From: Ilyonectria destructans
Taxonomy: Eukaryota; Ascomycota; Sordariomycetes; Hypocreales; Nectriaceae
DNA length: 64,000 nucleotides
Direction of reading: 5' to 3'
Assembly: GCA_020740775.1 (NCBI GenBank)
Contig: JAHEWK010000004.1
Location: 372,001-436,000, forward strand
Positions 23,927-35,364 of the stretch are shown piece by piece. Within the stretch, counting starts at the first letter, position 1. Each line of letters opens with the position of its first letter. The translations under genes and the position numbers were made by a program. The notes under the pieces were generated by a model. It had not been told where the DNA came from. It made no database searches and was given only the letters and a program-made list of their open reading frames with translations.

Positions 23927-25578
23927 CGTAATGATTCTAATGAGCAGACAGAGCCTTGAAGAGAAATTAAATGAAGGGCAATGGGCCAAAACGAGAGGTA
24001 AGATCAAGAAATAGAGGGCGAAGGGAATAAGACGAGGGACCGGCCCTTGGTGAAGGAATGATACAAACGCCAAAGAGATGAAAGAAAGAATCGGATGATT
24101 TTCTACAGATCAAGTTGGGGGACATCGCGGGCGAGGTTCATTTATGCGAATGCTTCCCTTACGAAGACTGCCCCTGCGACTGGCGATGCGACGCGAAACG
24201 CTGTAAAGTCCGGCCCCTGAAGCCAGGAATAGAAGTAGTCGCGACAGCGTCGCTTCGGGGCGTCACCTTTAAATGTAACCTTAACGAGTAAGCTTCATCT
24301 GGCCGGCGCATAAGAAACCAGCACCCCTGCCGCTTCCCCAGGAGCCTTATCTTACCCCGAGTGATTGCGTGGCCATTATTAATCCCGAGAAGCTATCCGA
24401 AAGTCAAAGCTGATCGCGATAAAGCGCATATTCGTACAGGGACAAATTAGTCTTCCGTGATCCGATTCAGAGATTGCATCTCGCCTTGACAACCAGCGCA
24501 ATTGAGATGCGATTTGGCCACTCCGAGAAACCAGACCGAGGGCAAAAACAATCAAGGACCCCAAACCGTTGCAACAGTTTCCAACACATCTACAAGGTAC
24601 CGGTTTTACCGCCGATGCTCCATCGTTCTCTGCTGCCATTGGGCGCAGGAATCTCGCTTGACGCGTGGAAATCTCAAATGTCAAACACGATAACGATCCC
24701 CGGCAGCGCCTTGCTCCGTTGATGGAGGTGAGACGAATGTTTGCGACAGCGCAACTATTTTTCGTCTGGTCATTAGAGGGATTTAGGCTAGATCCGACGG
24801 TTTTGGAACGGGAAGGGCTAAAACCGCTCCGGTTCCATGGCGTTTCAACTGCAGCCACTTGTCCCAGGCTTAAACCAGGGGGTGTCGATGTAACCCTTCC
24901 ACCGGAGTCTAGATCTCTGTGGGGTGTTTTTCCTACCCTAGAACTGCGCAGCTGTCAGAAGAAAATCATGGTCATCGTGCCGTAACTTAGATAGAATTGA
25001 GGGTTTTAGATTGCGCGAATGTTCCCATTGGGAATGTCAACTAGCCAAACAATAAACATCAATTGTAGAGCCGTTTCGATTGCTGACGGTGCACGCACGT
25101 GCGCCAGCAGGTAAACTTGAAATATTTGGGCACAGTAAAATGGTCATAGCTGTCTAAAGTCACATTGCTTCGACCGTCCACACTCGGATATTGAAGAGAC
25201 CGAGTTTAGGGTGTGTATGCAGGTCTGAGATCTGCAGTCAACCTTGGCGCCGAGGAGCCGTCCACACCGAAATATCGAGGAGACTTGGCGCCGAGAAGTC
25301 CGCTTTCCATGCGCTGCATTAGTTGTTGATCTTTGTCTTCATTTTCATCCGCCATGTCTGCTTATGTTTGTGTGTGGGATTGAGCGTCATTTGTATACAA
25401 TGAGGTGACTGAGTGATTTAGGTATTTATTTTAGTGTCTTTGAGCACGTCTAGATTCTTGAATGCTCACGCCAGCTCCCATACGAAGCTCAAGGCCTGTC
25501 GCGTCGCGTTTGTCCCTTTGCCGTTTCAGCCCAACAGTGCTGCCAAACTAACCATAAAATTAACCGTACTCAAATTTT
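23927..25578. other. Intergenic with an imperfect direct repeat
   Basis: About 1.65 kb without a supported gene. It lies upstream of the carbonic anhydrase and downstream of the F-box gene. The only structure I see is the repeat pair listed separately at 25174-25298. Confidence 0.45.
25174..25298. repeat. Imperfect direct repeat pair
   Basis: CCGTCCACAC followed by a similar ~20-bp tail occurs at 25174-25204 and 25258-25288. CTTGGCGCCGAG occurs at 25243-25254 and again at 25284-25295. The units interleave, so this looks like a small decayed duplication or minisatellite. Confidence 0.45.
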
Positions 25579-27072
25579 CTATGGCCTACGAGACTTGTTT
25601 CGTCGGGCCGGGGGGTCAAAAGCAGGGACACTATAGATGAGAGTCGAAGAGGAACCATCGCGACGCGACACTATTCGATTGGTGGAAGACACGGTCGCGG
25701 TCGCGAATGACGGCGGGGACGACATGGATACCGACCTAGAGAGCGATTCGGGAATGGTAGGGGCCTGACTAAACGGTGAATAATTCGAAGAAGAAAAGGA
25801 GGCATCCAGGTGGTTCGAAGTGCTTTGAGTTGGCCCCGTCGTCTGGCTGGGTGTGGGTGGGTGTCTTTCTAATCTTCTGGTTGCACGTGTGCTTGTTGAA
25901 AGTTCAGCTTGTTCTCTTCGGCGGTTGATTGAGTCTTTTCCGAAAGCAGCAGTGGTCCATTCGTCTCCACTGGGGCCGTCATAAACTCTCTGAATGAGCC
26001 CAGGCCTCGTTTCGAAAGCCGTGTGGATGTCTCCGATTTTCACTTTGCGGTCTTTCTTCTGTTGACCAGGCGGATGATCAAGGTGTGACTTCCAGGAGAC
26101 ATCTTCGGTGTCCATCCCACGCCCGAGGTCTTTCCACGTTGTGAGAATCAGAGCGGTGCTTTCGCCGTGAATATCCCGGAGGCTAATGCCAATATCAGTG
26201 TGACATCGATGGCACCCTCGAATTGCCAACAAATCGTCCTTCACCCCTTCAAGGCATGGTCCGTCCCGTACGCGATGAGGATGCCAACACCTCTCGCCGT
26301 GAGTCCATAGACACCACTGTTTTTTCGTTTGCTCGGGAAAGTAGGGATGTGGCCTGAATATAAACCTCTGAAACCACTGCCACTCATAATGGGCACAGCA
26401 GGCCCCGAGGCCGGGGTTTCCTTTGAGAATAGCTAGCAACTCGGGAATGGCATCCAGCGCGTCCAAAGTCTCTACTCGAGGGAAGAGATACTTTTCGGTT
26501 TTGAGGAGTAGCCGTCTGTTGACTACTTTGGCCGACACGGAGCAACTGATGCGAGCACTTCCATATTCATGATAGTAGTAGTGGCTAGAGTTTAGGAGAC
26601 GAGGGTCGTGTGATGCAGATTGGTGACGATGGCTTCTCGTTATGGCGGCGACAAGATCGAAATGGACCTGACGTGGGAGGTGACGTGATGTCGTCTTTTG
26701 TTGGATCTTCTTATCGCCAAACTTAACACAGGCCCGACCTCCTTCTCTCAGGTCCGAAACATGAGTATTTCGGGGTGTGTGAAAGATGCGACATAGCGGA
26801 CACAATATCTGCGAAACCAAGCACCCATCGACCTCGAGACGTTTTAGCAGCTGATACTGCAATCTTTTCTCCAGCCGTAGCACATTTGTCCCAAGCATAT
26901 AGAGGAGTCGACGGCTGACGAGAGCCAAGGCTGCCCGGTCAACGGGGTACACAAGACTGGAAATCTCAAGAAAGATCTCCGTTGGGAGGGTGTTTAGAGC
27001 TGCAACGGGACGGGGTGGAGGAAGTGGGCGTCTGGGTCCAAATAGGCCCTTGATGTGCTCGAGCACCTGCAT
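25579..27072 (-). CDS. F-box domain protein
   Basis: A single uninterrupted frame of 497 residues starts at an ATG (27070-27072). Residues ~24-60 (ALNTLPTEIFLEISSLV then ALALVSRRLLYML) fit an F-box, which would recruit targets to an SCF ubiquitin ligase through Skp1. The middle contains paired cysteines (CPLC and a later CHRCH) and is otherwise novel to me. The last 110 residues are Ser/Thr/Pro-rich and probably disordered, ending in a basic RRNKSRRP tail. No signal peptide or membrane segment is seen. Target recognition domains such as WD40 or LRR repeats are absent, typical of the large orphan F-box families in filamentous fungi. Confidence 0.8.
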   Translation of the reverse strand: MQVLEHIKGLFGPRRPLPPPRPVAALNTLPTEIFLEISSLVYPVDRAALALVSRRLLYMLGTNVLRLEKRLQYQLLKRLEVDGCLVSQILCPLCRIFHTPRNTHVSDLREGGRACVKFGDKKIQQKTTSRHLPRQVHFDLVAAITRSHRHQSASHDPRLLNSSHYYYHEYGSARISCSVSAKVVNRRLLLKTEKYLFPRVETLDALDAIPELLAILKGNPGLGACCAHYEWQWFQRFIFRPHPYFPEQTKKQWCLWTHGERCWHPHRVRDGPCLEGVKDDLLAIRGCHRCHTDIGISLRDIHGESTALILTTWKDLGRGMDTEDVSWKSHLDHPPGQQKKDRKVKIGDIHTAFETRPGLIQRVYDGPSGDEWTTAAFGKDSINRRREQAELSTSTRATRRLERHPPTPSQTTGPTQSTSNHLDASFSSSNYSPFSQAPTIPESLSRSVSMSSPPSFATATVSSTNRIVSRRDGSSSTLIYSVPAFDPPARRNKSRRP

Positions 27073-29518
27073 CTTGTTTTACACTCGGTGTGCGGATGCG
27101 TTCTGGGGTGAAGATTGGCTGTAGAGAAAAAGGTGCGCGAGTTGGATTCTGAGCGGAAAAGTGTGTAAAGTAGCGATGTTCTGGGATTCTTATACATCTA
27201 GGGCCCTGAGATAGACTTTTCACGCAGTGGGCACATGACTGAATGGGAGGCGACAACATTAAAGCAAAACTTTGGTACATTTAAACGTAACATGGGCATT
27301 CATGTCCAAATTTTGCAAGTCCTTCAGGGTGCACATCCAGGTTGAAAGAGAGCTTATAGCACCTTGCTCGCGTCCTCATATGAGGGAGCCTTCTTCGGTG
27401 GATTTCTGCATGCGGGATTGGTCGTCCTCAGGTCTGGTTCGCTCCTGGGCACCTACGGGCAGCATGGTTTGGACAAACTCATGGTATCAATCGAGCTAGA
27501 CCGCCCCTGGTCATTGACTCCTCGAACCTGTAGAGGTGCCGCGAAACTTCTTCGATTAAGAGAAGGAGTTTGATCGTGTTCATCGAGAGGAGAATTCCAG
27601 AGGTCAAGTGGAGGACGTGTGGTCACCAGTGACGACGTTTCTGGACCCGACCTGAAAAGGGTACGTCGGACGCTAATCCAACACAATGACCTTGGAAGTC
27701 TGTCATGGGTTCTAGCAATGCCCGTGATGGCGTCACCTTGTTAGTCATCTCGGCTAAACTAAATCCCTGCGCAATGGGTTCAACAGGGTGTTGGCTAGTG
27801 AGTTCTGGATGTGCCTGTGAATCTGTGGGTACATACTGCTCGCAGTGCATGTTGCCGATGGAACAGTGGTGGCCATATGGAGTCTTCATCCACGGTTGTA
27901 TGGAGCCGCATGGGTACAGTCTGTTCCATCCCTGATACAATGCCGCATGGATGTTTGCCTGTGCACCAAGCGTTCCTCCTCTATGGGCTGGCTCCGAGTT
28001 AGTATCCATCTGCTGGACGGGAATGGAGAGGCCTGGGCCGGCTTATTTCTTGCAGCGGCCACAAGCGAGGGACACTCGCAATCGACTGCGCTGTGCGAAA
28101 GGCGCCGCGGATCTGGACGTAGTGTAACCAGCACGTAAATTGCAGACCTGCATGGCCGGGGCGAAGACGGCTTGGGCATCAACAATTCCTTGAAACTTAA
28201 GACGAGTAAGTCCATGTGACGGAAGATGGACATGCAGGGAGTTGGCGCGGGACGGAAAACGGGTCATGAACAGCTCGGTCTCTACGAAGGTTGAACGTAA
28301 TCCCTCGATCCCTGCGGGTCGGCTTCCAGTTGTCCTTACAAGAGGGAGTTCAGCCACGATCTCTCGCAGCTAATACTAAAAGATATTTGATTTTTCAAGA
28401 ATACATTCAAGTATAACAATACTCTAGTTCTGTAGAAGTAATAATATCAAACTCCATAAAGATTGAAATATCTTGTTTCCTATTTTAGTCTGTAAGAAAT
28501 CCAGTATAAACTCCTGAAAGTATAATCACAAGATACATACGGAGAACGAAGCAAATGTACGCGTTGCAGCAACTCTATGGTCGAAAGTCAAAACAGAGGG
28601 ATTGCTGAGGGTAACCAATCAATGCCTGTACTCGCGCTGCAACACCGGAGTGACAACAGGTCGACATCTGACGGCTACGTCGAGCCGATGCAAGCCACCT
28701 TGCATCTGGCGTAATATATTGCACATGAAATTCACATGTAAAAAGCTGCACTTTGTAACTTACTCCTTACGGTTGGGGCCTAGCCTACGCGATTCGCGCA
28801 GATAAGACTGCCATGCAAAGACCCCTTATTTTCTTTATCCCCGACTATCTTCGTGTCCTGAAATTGAAAATTCGTTGCGTAATCTCGCATTGTGACTGGG
28901 CCCGACTTACCAATACCGTCAAGGGAGAGACCTAACATCGTACCAACTCGTCCGTCACCTACTCGTGTTCATTTGCCAGGCGATACGGCCCACCAATAGG
29001 CAAGGGGTAGAGTTAGGATGTGGAAATGGATAGATGAAGTCTTCGAAGAGCAATGGCCGATCGAATAGGTATTAGGAATTAATTGACCAGGTTGGTCAAT
29101 CGCCCGCATGTTCGGCCGACGTGGCTGGCTCTACGCAGGGAGAAGTCCACTACCTTCCCGGTACATGGGCAAGACAGAAACGCCAGCTCTTCATCACACC
29201 AATTGAAACTCACGGGTGACATAATGGGCGGCATAGTTGGGTGACATGGCGTGGCGCCATAGCGTCTAGGGCAAACTTTCATCAGATTGCGATTCGTGGT
29301 CACTTCAAGAGTAGCCGTTCGCATTTATTTCTCCTGCAAAGTCCTGGGCCTGAGATTCTCCACCAAAATAATTCGACCTGCAATCGCCTTGATGGCTCTC
29401 TGGCACCGGATGTCATGACTTATGCACGTCCACCCCTCGATAGCCACGCCTCCAGGTCAAGGCCACTCATATTCGGAATTTCTGCACCTGGAGGCTCCTG
29501 AGCTCGACCCTTGACTCG
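27073..29518. other. Intergenic, with a weak zinc-cluster-like scrap
   Basis: About 2.4 kb. On the minus strand near 28043-28090 a frame ends in RVSLACGRCKK, the start of a Zn2Cys6 motif, and stops immediately; the other four cysteines are not found. The part 28370-28560 is AT-rich. Other frames look like shadows. Confidence 0.4.
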
Positions 29519-30343
29519 ATGGCGGGCGAGACAGAGCCTTCACCGCTCTCGACACCCCGGGCTCTCCTGATGGCCGGGTTATTTGCAGTTGCATTTTACA
29601 ACACCATCGAGATCTTCTTCTTGATATTTAGCACATTCAAGCGATGGAATGGGCGGTATTTTTGGAGCATGATCGCAGCCGCCACTGGGATTCCGGCCCA
29701 CGCCATCGCCTTCTTGCTGCGCTATTATAGGGTCGCGTCGAGCGCCGCCATGGGCGCTTTCTCCATCCTTGGCTGGTGTCTCATGGTCACTGGACAGTCT
29801 CTTGTGCTCTGGTCCCGTCTCCATCTCGTGGTTGACAATCCCATCAAAATTCGCCTAATCCTTCTCATGATTATACTCAATGCTGTGGCTCTGCACATTC
29901 CAGAAACAGTCATTTTTGTTCTTTTGCAAACGAACCCCGGAAGCTACCTCCATGCGTTCCGCATATACGAGAGGGTTGAAATAGTTCTGTTCTCTATGCA
30001 AGAAGCCATCATCTCTGGCTTATTCTTATGGGAAGGGTACCGCAGTTTTCAGCCTGTGATAGTACTCAGAGGCGCCGAGGGACGAAAGATTGTTGCACAG
30101 CTCTCCGCTTTGTTTCTTGTTAACGTACTCTTGGACTCGGTCTTGGTTATTCTAGAGTACACTAACAACTTTGAGCTTGAGACGACATGCAAGCCTTTTA
30201 TTTATAGCATCAAGTTGAAAGTCGAATTCATACTTCTCAACCGGCTGCTTGTCTTCACCCAACGATCTCCGACACTTGCACTTGCCCGGGTGGTTACTCC
30301 AGCTACTACGACACATACTCAACCCACTGAGTCATGCCAATAA
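29519..30343 (+). CDS. Seven-helix integral membrane protein, DUF7703-like
   Basis: A single exon of 274 residues starting at the ATG 29519-29521. I count seven hydrophobic segments: roughly residues 14-38, 48-66, 74-98, 110-136, 150-170, 190-212 and 222-245. Segment sequences such as FYNTIEIFFLIF, LGWCLMVTGQSLVLWSRL and LNAVALHIPETVIFVLL match the fungal DUF7703 membrane proteins I remember, whose arrangement resembles the rhodopsin/PTH11-type receptors. It should sit in the plasma membrane with a short polar Thr-rich C-terminal tail. Ligand and function are unknown. Confidence 0.78.
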   Translation: MAGETEPSPLSTPRALLMAGLFAVAFYNTIEIFFLIFSTFKRWNGRYFWSMIAAATGIPAHAIAFLLRYYRVASSAAMGAFSILGWCLMVTGQSLVLWSRLHLVVDNPIKIRLILLMIILNAVALHIPETVIFVLLQTNPGSYLHAFRIYERVEIVLFSMQEAIISGLFLWEGYRSFQPVIVLRGAEGRKIVAQLSALFLVNVLLDSVLVILEYTNNFELETTCKPFIYSIKLKVEFILLNRLLVFTQRSPTLALARVVTPATTTHTQPTESCQ

Positions 30344-31849
30344 TGGATTGTCACTGGGCCCTTTTCACAGAAGGAGAACAAAGATGAGAAGAGAGGAGAT
30401 ATAATTGAAGTGTATAACGATGTGTTGACCTACTTATTCTGGGATCGGTGAGTTGAGGTTAAGGGGACGACACCGAAGCCATCAGATCTCAGAAGCTAGC
30501 AGAGTTTTGATTGGAAACAACTAGAAAAGGGCTGAGCTACGAGGTGCAAATAGATATCGGGATATCTAATTATATGCTGGAATTTGGCTTATAATGCGGG
30601 TTTCATAATCCTGCCCAAATTTGCACATACTACCAAGCTCTTCGACGCTATTCTTGAGAGATCAACGGGGTTAATAGGGTGGCGACGCGGCAGCGGCGGA
30701 TTTGACAAGGCATAGATCACTCCTAGCTAGTTTGATAGCGGAGATTGGAGAGTCATATCCAGAGAGCAAGGAGCCACGGAATAATTACTGTGTCGCATTC
30801 TAGGAATATAAGTCTGCCTAGGTAGCCACTTGGTGAGGAATAAGAAACTCAGCACATTAGAAGAAAGCGACAGTATAGGAGCTGAATAGAGAATATCGAC
30901 AGACGGCAGGCTTTGGAACATGCCTACGAAGTGCCAAGTTCCCTCGCCAAGCGTACTCTATCTCGTTTCACCCCACGTTTAGGGCAGCTTGAGACAGCCC
31001 TTTCGCCCCTTCTGGAAGAAACCGGTCGGATCCTACTTGGCGGAAACCTGGCGGAAGAAATTGACATTATTGCTGCCGTAGCTCAGGATGGCGTGCTTCT
31101 GACTGGGATCGAATTAGCTGGCGCCACTCGCGTATGCCATCAATCAACTTACCGACAAGCCTACGGCACCTGTTCCGAAGATGCCGTGCCAGGTAGCGCA
31201 AACAACCAGCCTAGGACTCTGATACTTACTTATTGACGCCTACGCCAGATAGGACCTGGAGCCGTCTCAAACTAGCCATGGCTTGAATTTTCGTCAACCG
31301 AGGGGCCAAGACTGACTCTCCTTTTTGATCCCGTTCGACCTAAAAGCTAGGGGTGGTATCGAGAGGTACTTAGTGGCCCGCTAAGTATACTCTAACTCCT
31401 TGTGGGTTCCCCTTTCTTGATCTCTGGTGGTCCTGGGCCTCGTACCATCCAATTGCCAGTACACGCGTACGGCAAGTTCCGGTAGTCTATCTACGACATT
31501 ATAGCGTCCAGGCTTATGCATACATGGTCACATTCACTAAACGCCCGTGACTCGATTGCGCGGCTGGCAATCAGACAAGCGTTGCCTTGCCTGTTGACGT
31601 GAACAATTGCAAGTCAATTACTCACCTAAACACGAAAAACTACCTATACGTGATGAGATAGATGGACCATCCTTGCACTGTGGAGATCATTAGCTGGCTC
31701 GTGTGTCCCAGAATCAGTTTGTACGTTCAAACTGATGATCATCATCATATTTCTCAAGTGCGTGGAGCTCCTCCGGGATTGGTAGGGCAATGGCATAAAT
31801 ATTCACACCTCATTCAGGGTAGAAGTTCTCCAAGGTCAGCATGAATCGA
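30344..31849. other. Intergenic, no supported gene
   Basis: A plus-strand frame at 30913-31236 of 107 codons has no resemblance I can name and no neighbouring splice signals. Otherwise only short frames occur. Confidence 0.4.
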
Positions 31850-32460
31850 TCGATTAGAGATATCTCGGCCGCTGATCCAGTCGCATTGAGATTGGGAGAG
31901 GCCATAATGAGATGGAGTAGTAATACTTACGGCTATTGGTATAGTCGCTTCCCGCTCTGTCCTGTCTTGACTGGCCTATCGTGAATGTATCCATGTTCGT
32001 CTTGAAGTTTTGTACAAACATAATCGTAATAGAACAACTGTTCTTGCAACTATCATTATGTAGGTCTTCTTTTAGCCAGCGGTTCAGCAGGATCCCCATG
32101 CTCACTTACTGTCTGGCTGCAGTTCGGTCGGTGGCCTCATAGGTGTAACGATCGTTCGCCAGGACTTCCGTGCTTTAGTGGGGATAAATCAATCACAGCA
32201 AACAACATCAATTCATGCGTCGATGAGCCGACTACACCAACCTAAGTATAGCTTACTAACGTAGTTTATCCTGATATTGATGTGAAAGATCTTCGGGTGC
32301 GGTCGGGTCAATGTAGGCCGATTGTAGGAGAGCGTATGCAATGACTCTCACAGCAGCATGTCGATCAGTGCGGGGAAGCCAACTTTTGAAGCATGCCCCG
32401 ATGTAGAACGTTGTCATTTGAAGCTGGTTGGTGGAATTTCTCCTATAATCCATGCTCGAC
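31850..32460 (-). pseudogene. Possible unrecognised gene relic
   Basis: Several minus-strand segments look protein-like but lie in different frames: TTFYIGACFKSWLPRTDR and YALLQSAYIDPTAPEDL near 32256-32440, NDRYTYEATDRTAARQ near 32110-32160, and NMDTFTIGQSRQDRAG with a GTAAGT-type donor near 31930-31995. A possible chain of exons could not be closed into one frame. I do not know the family. It may be a decayed gene. Confidence 0.25.
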
Positions 32461-32717
32461 AACCATTCATCTCGCCATCAGCTACCGGGACATCCTTGAA
32501 CGGCTAATTCGGAAAAAGGCTACCCGCTCGCCTTCATCAAGATCACATTGTATCACTTCATTTCTGTGACCAGGGTCGAAAACACTCCAGGCATAGCGTT
32601 GAGGCGATTCGACATAACTAGGTCCCACCACCAGGCTCAATACATCTCTTGCTCAACGTTCTGAGCTAGAAAGGTTGGCAGAGGGAGCAAAAATCGGCAC
32701 TATGTGATACCGACGAG

Positions 32718-34552
32718 CTAATAAACGTAGATGAAGTCCTCATTCTTCAGATCCGTCATGTCCTGCAAGCCATTATCCTCCTCTACGGAGAGCTGACGGT
32801 TGTCAATGTCTTCCTCGAGTGCGACTGTCTTGCTTTCCTGGAGCTGTGTTTTGCGCATCATTGACATATCGGTAACTTGGCCAGTCTTGCCCAGTTCCAG
32901 ACGTCGCTTCTCATGCTGCTTATTAAGATGCATGAGGTAGAAGGGAATGAGACTATGGCTACATGTTAGTCTTCCAACCAAAAAAGAATAGTGTTTCGTT
33001 GGATAATTACGCTGAGACAATGCCGACCGTAACAAACATGGCGAGGTTTGCAATTAGACCCGTTCGGTACAGGGGAGCATCGTCGGTTGAGTAGAGGAGT
33101 GGCCCGATGACGTTGCCAGTACACATTCCTATGAAAACCATACCAGAAGTGCATTTCTTTTTCGTGTCACCCGCGGTGTTCTGGGCTTGCCATGCATAGA
33201 TCAGAGGAGTAATGGCCGCCAACGTTGACACCTAAATGACATTAGTCAACACAAACAAATCCGTAACAATGGAGGTTGGAGACATGCCAGATAGTAACCA
33301 AAGAGTAGGACGCCTTTTTGATCCCGCGGGACCGTGAGCATCATAATCGTTCCAACGGTGGGCAGCACACTAATTCCAGCAATGACCAACCCTTTTCGCT
33401 GAGTCCAAGTGGCCAACCATCCTGTGCCAAGGATTGAGACGATTTGAACAACTCCGAAAGGGATATTGAATAGAATCGTCTGAAAGCTATTGAATCCAAA
33501 GGACTTCACAATCAGTGACCCGAAGGTCGAGATACCACCGCTCGATATGCTGTTGAGAATACTTTGTCAACTTCTGCATGCTGGAGGATTGAATAGCTGA
33601 GTGCTTACGAAATGGCAATGATGGCGACGAACCAGCACCAGGTCTTGAGATCTAACATGACCTCAATGACGTGATCCCAGCGCCAATGTCTCGCAGCGAT
33701 TTCCATTTGGTTTGCCCGCAGTCGCTCTGTGGCGATCAGTCTCTCCCGCTCTGTTAAATACTTGGCTTCCATTGGCGAGTCGGGCATTAAGAGAAGGACG
33801 ACCACAGAATACAGCACCGTTAGTAACCCACAGAAGAGAAAGATCGTTTGATATCGGTACAAGGCCGTGCTGTGGATGTGTCCAAGCCCATATGTGATGA
33901 GACTGCCGAAGACGGACGTCAGGCCGTTCATAGCGTTCCAATAACTTGTCCGTAGCGTCTGCTCGCTTCGACGCCACCACATTTGTGTAATAGCCACGCA
34001 GCAGGGCGCAATCATGGATTCGAACGAGCCCAGCATGAAACGCAATCCTAAAAGCGACGGGAAAGTGGTGCAAGCAGTCATGATGGAGAGCGCTGAGCCC
34101 CAGAGAAAGATGGCAGCCGCTAGGACTTTGCCAGTTGGTAGCTTGACGAGGATCAGCGCAGCAAGAGGTTGCATGACCAGCTGAGCGAGGTAGAGAATTG
34201 ACCCGAGCCAAGAGTATTGGCGGCCCACCAGATGGGCATCATCAGTTATCCCGAAGATTGAAACATAGCTGGAGGATTGAAGTTAGAGAGTTGAAAATCA
34301 ACGTAAAAAGGATTCGCGTTTATACCTCAGAGAGCTCTTGTCAAGTTGCTGGAAGAAATATGCCCACAAGATGAGAATGAGAACACGTTTGTCAATCCGG
34401 CGTACGACAGCCTTTTCTTCCTCATAAGTGAAGCTGCGATCCTCAGCTCCATGGCTGGCCAAGAACTCGGCGGCTTTCTCGCGCCTGACTGGTGCGGGGT
34501 GGTCTTGGACGGGCGAAATGTCGTCGCCAGTTTTGCCAGAAGGGATGGCCAT
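32718..34552 (-). CDS. MFS transporter, allantoate permease (Dal5)-type anion:cation symporter
   Basis: Five exons (34552-34326, 34268-33609, 33549-33288, 33231-33011, 32958-32718) give 536 residues. It has a hydrophilic N-terminus, then RVLILILWAYFFQQLDKSSLSY, the opening helix typical of the Dal5/vitamin-nicotinate permease branch. About twelve membrane helices follow, with the branch-typical NTAGDTKKKCTSGMVFIGMC and GNVIGPLLY. A long acidic cytosolic tail completes it. Intron 3 (33232-33287) is inferred to have a GC donor (CTG|GCATGT) because the joined sequence YYLVSTLAAITPLIYAW needs it; the other introns are GT-AG. Substrates in this family are small carboxylates, ureides or vitamins. 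The gene lies just downstream of an FAD oxidoreductase on the same strand, suggesting joint use. Confidence 0.88.
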
Positions 34553-35364
34553 GGTGAATCAGTGCTAGTAAAGCCAACAATCAAACCGTGTTTTTCGTCA
34601 AGATGTCTGGTTAAAACCGCAGGCAACTGAAGTTTCTTATCTTCCGCTACACTCTGTATTGTAGGATGCTAGCAACACCAAACTCAAAGTCTCCCGATTG
34701 TTTTCTGTGTTCGGGCTGACTTTGCGGGGTGCAAGATGGGCCGAGGATCGGAAGCATGATAAACCTCCTGACTAACAGTCACATTCGCCATAGTTGGCGA
34801 CCACGCGGCATGGGCTACGTGGCTCGGAGTAATGCGTTGCGAGGCACCCTTGTCGGAATGGTCACGGGTATGAGGCAGCGTCGTAGTTTGTGCAGCGGGT
34901 GTCCTGAGCTGCAGAAAACGACGCTACTATCTGTCGATCTTTGATACCTAATAGTGAGCTAGCAAACTAGGAGTGAGCTGACCTTCAAAGTGCGGGGAAA
35001 TAATGGACAACTCAGTCTGTAACCAGTGAGCCGTAGTGCCGTTCCCCGAACTTCTCCACACGGAAACATGTATCCCTGCATAATGCTACCCAACAAATAA
35101 AGACCCAATTGCCTAGTTCTTCCGTCTCTGATCCGACCGTCTTCCGTTCGTTATCCGTCTCCGTCATAGCCGCATTCATTCCAGCGTAGCCATGCTGATA
35201 TGATTTAAGAAGCACATACTATCGAGTGCATAGACGTAGATCTACATCTACATTTCATCTACATCGGTAGATAGATTTACCAGCCCGCTCATGGGGCACC
35301 ATCTCTTGGATCATTGTCGCCATGAGTAAGAGAGGAGAGAAGCGTGGAATTACTATAACTACCT
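34553..35364. other. Intergenic between oxidoreductase and transporter
   Basis: About 0.8 kb, presumed promoter of the transporter. Near 35235-35280 there is a short low-complexity run built from TCTACA/TAGATA units. No gene is supported. Confidence 0.4.

Noticed and set aside
24379..24985. Overlapping frames on both strands upstream of the carbonic anhydrase
   Set aside because: Neither strand shows a domain, signal peptide or consistent splice pattern.
33663..34211. 182-codon minus-strand frame
   Set aside because: It overlaps the transporter's exon 2 in another frame; the transporter frame has clear membrane helices and family motifs.
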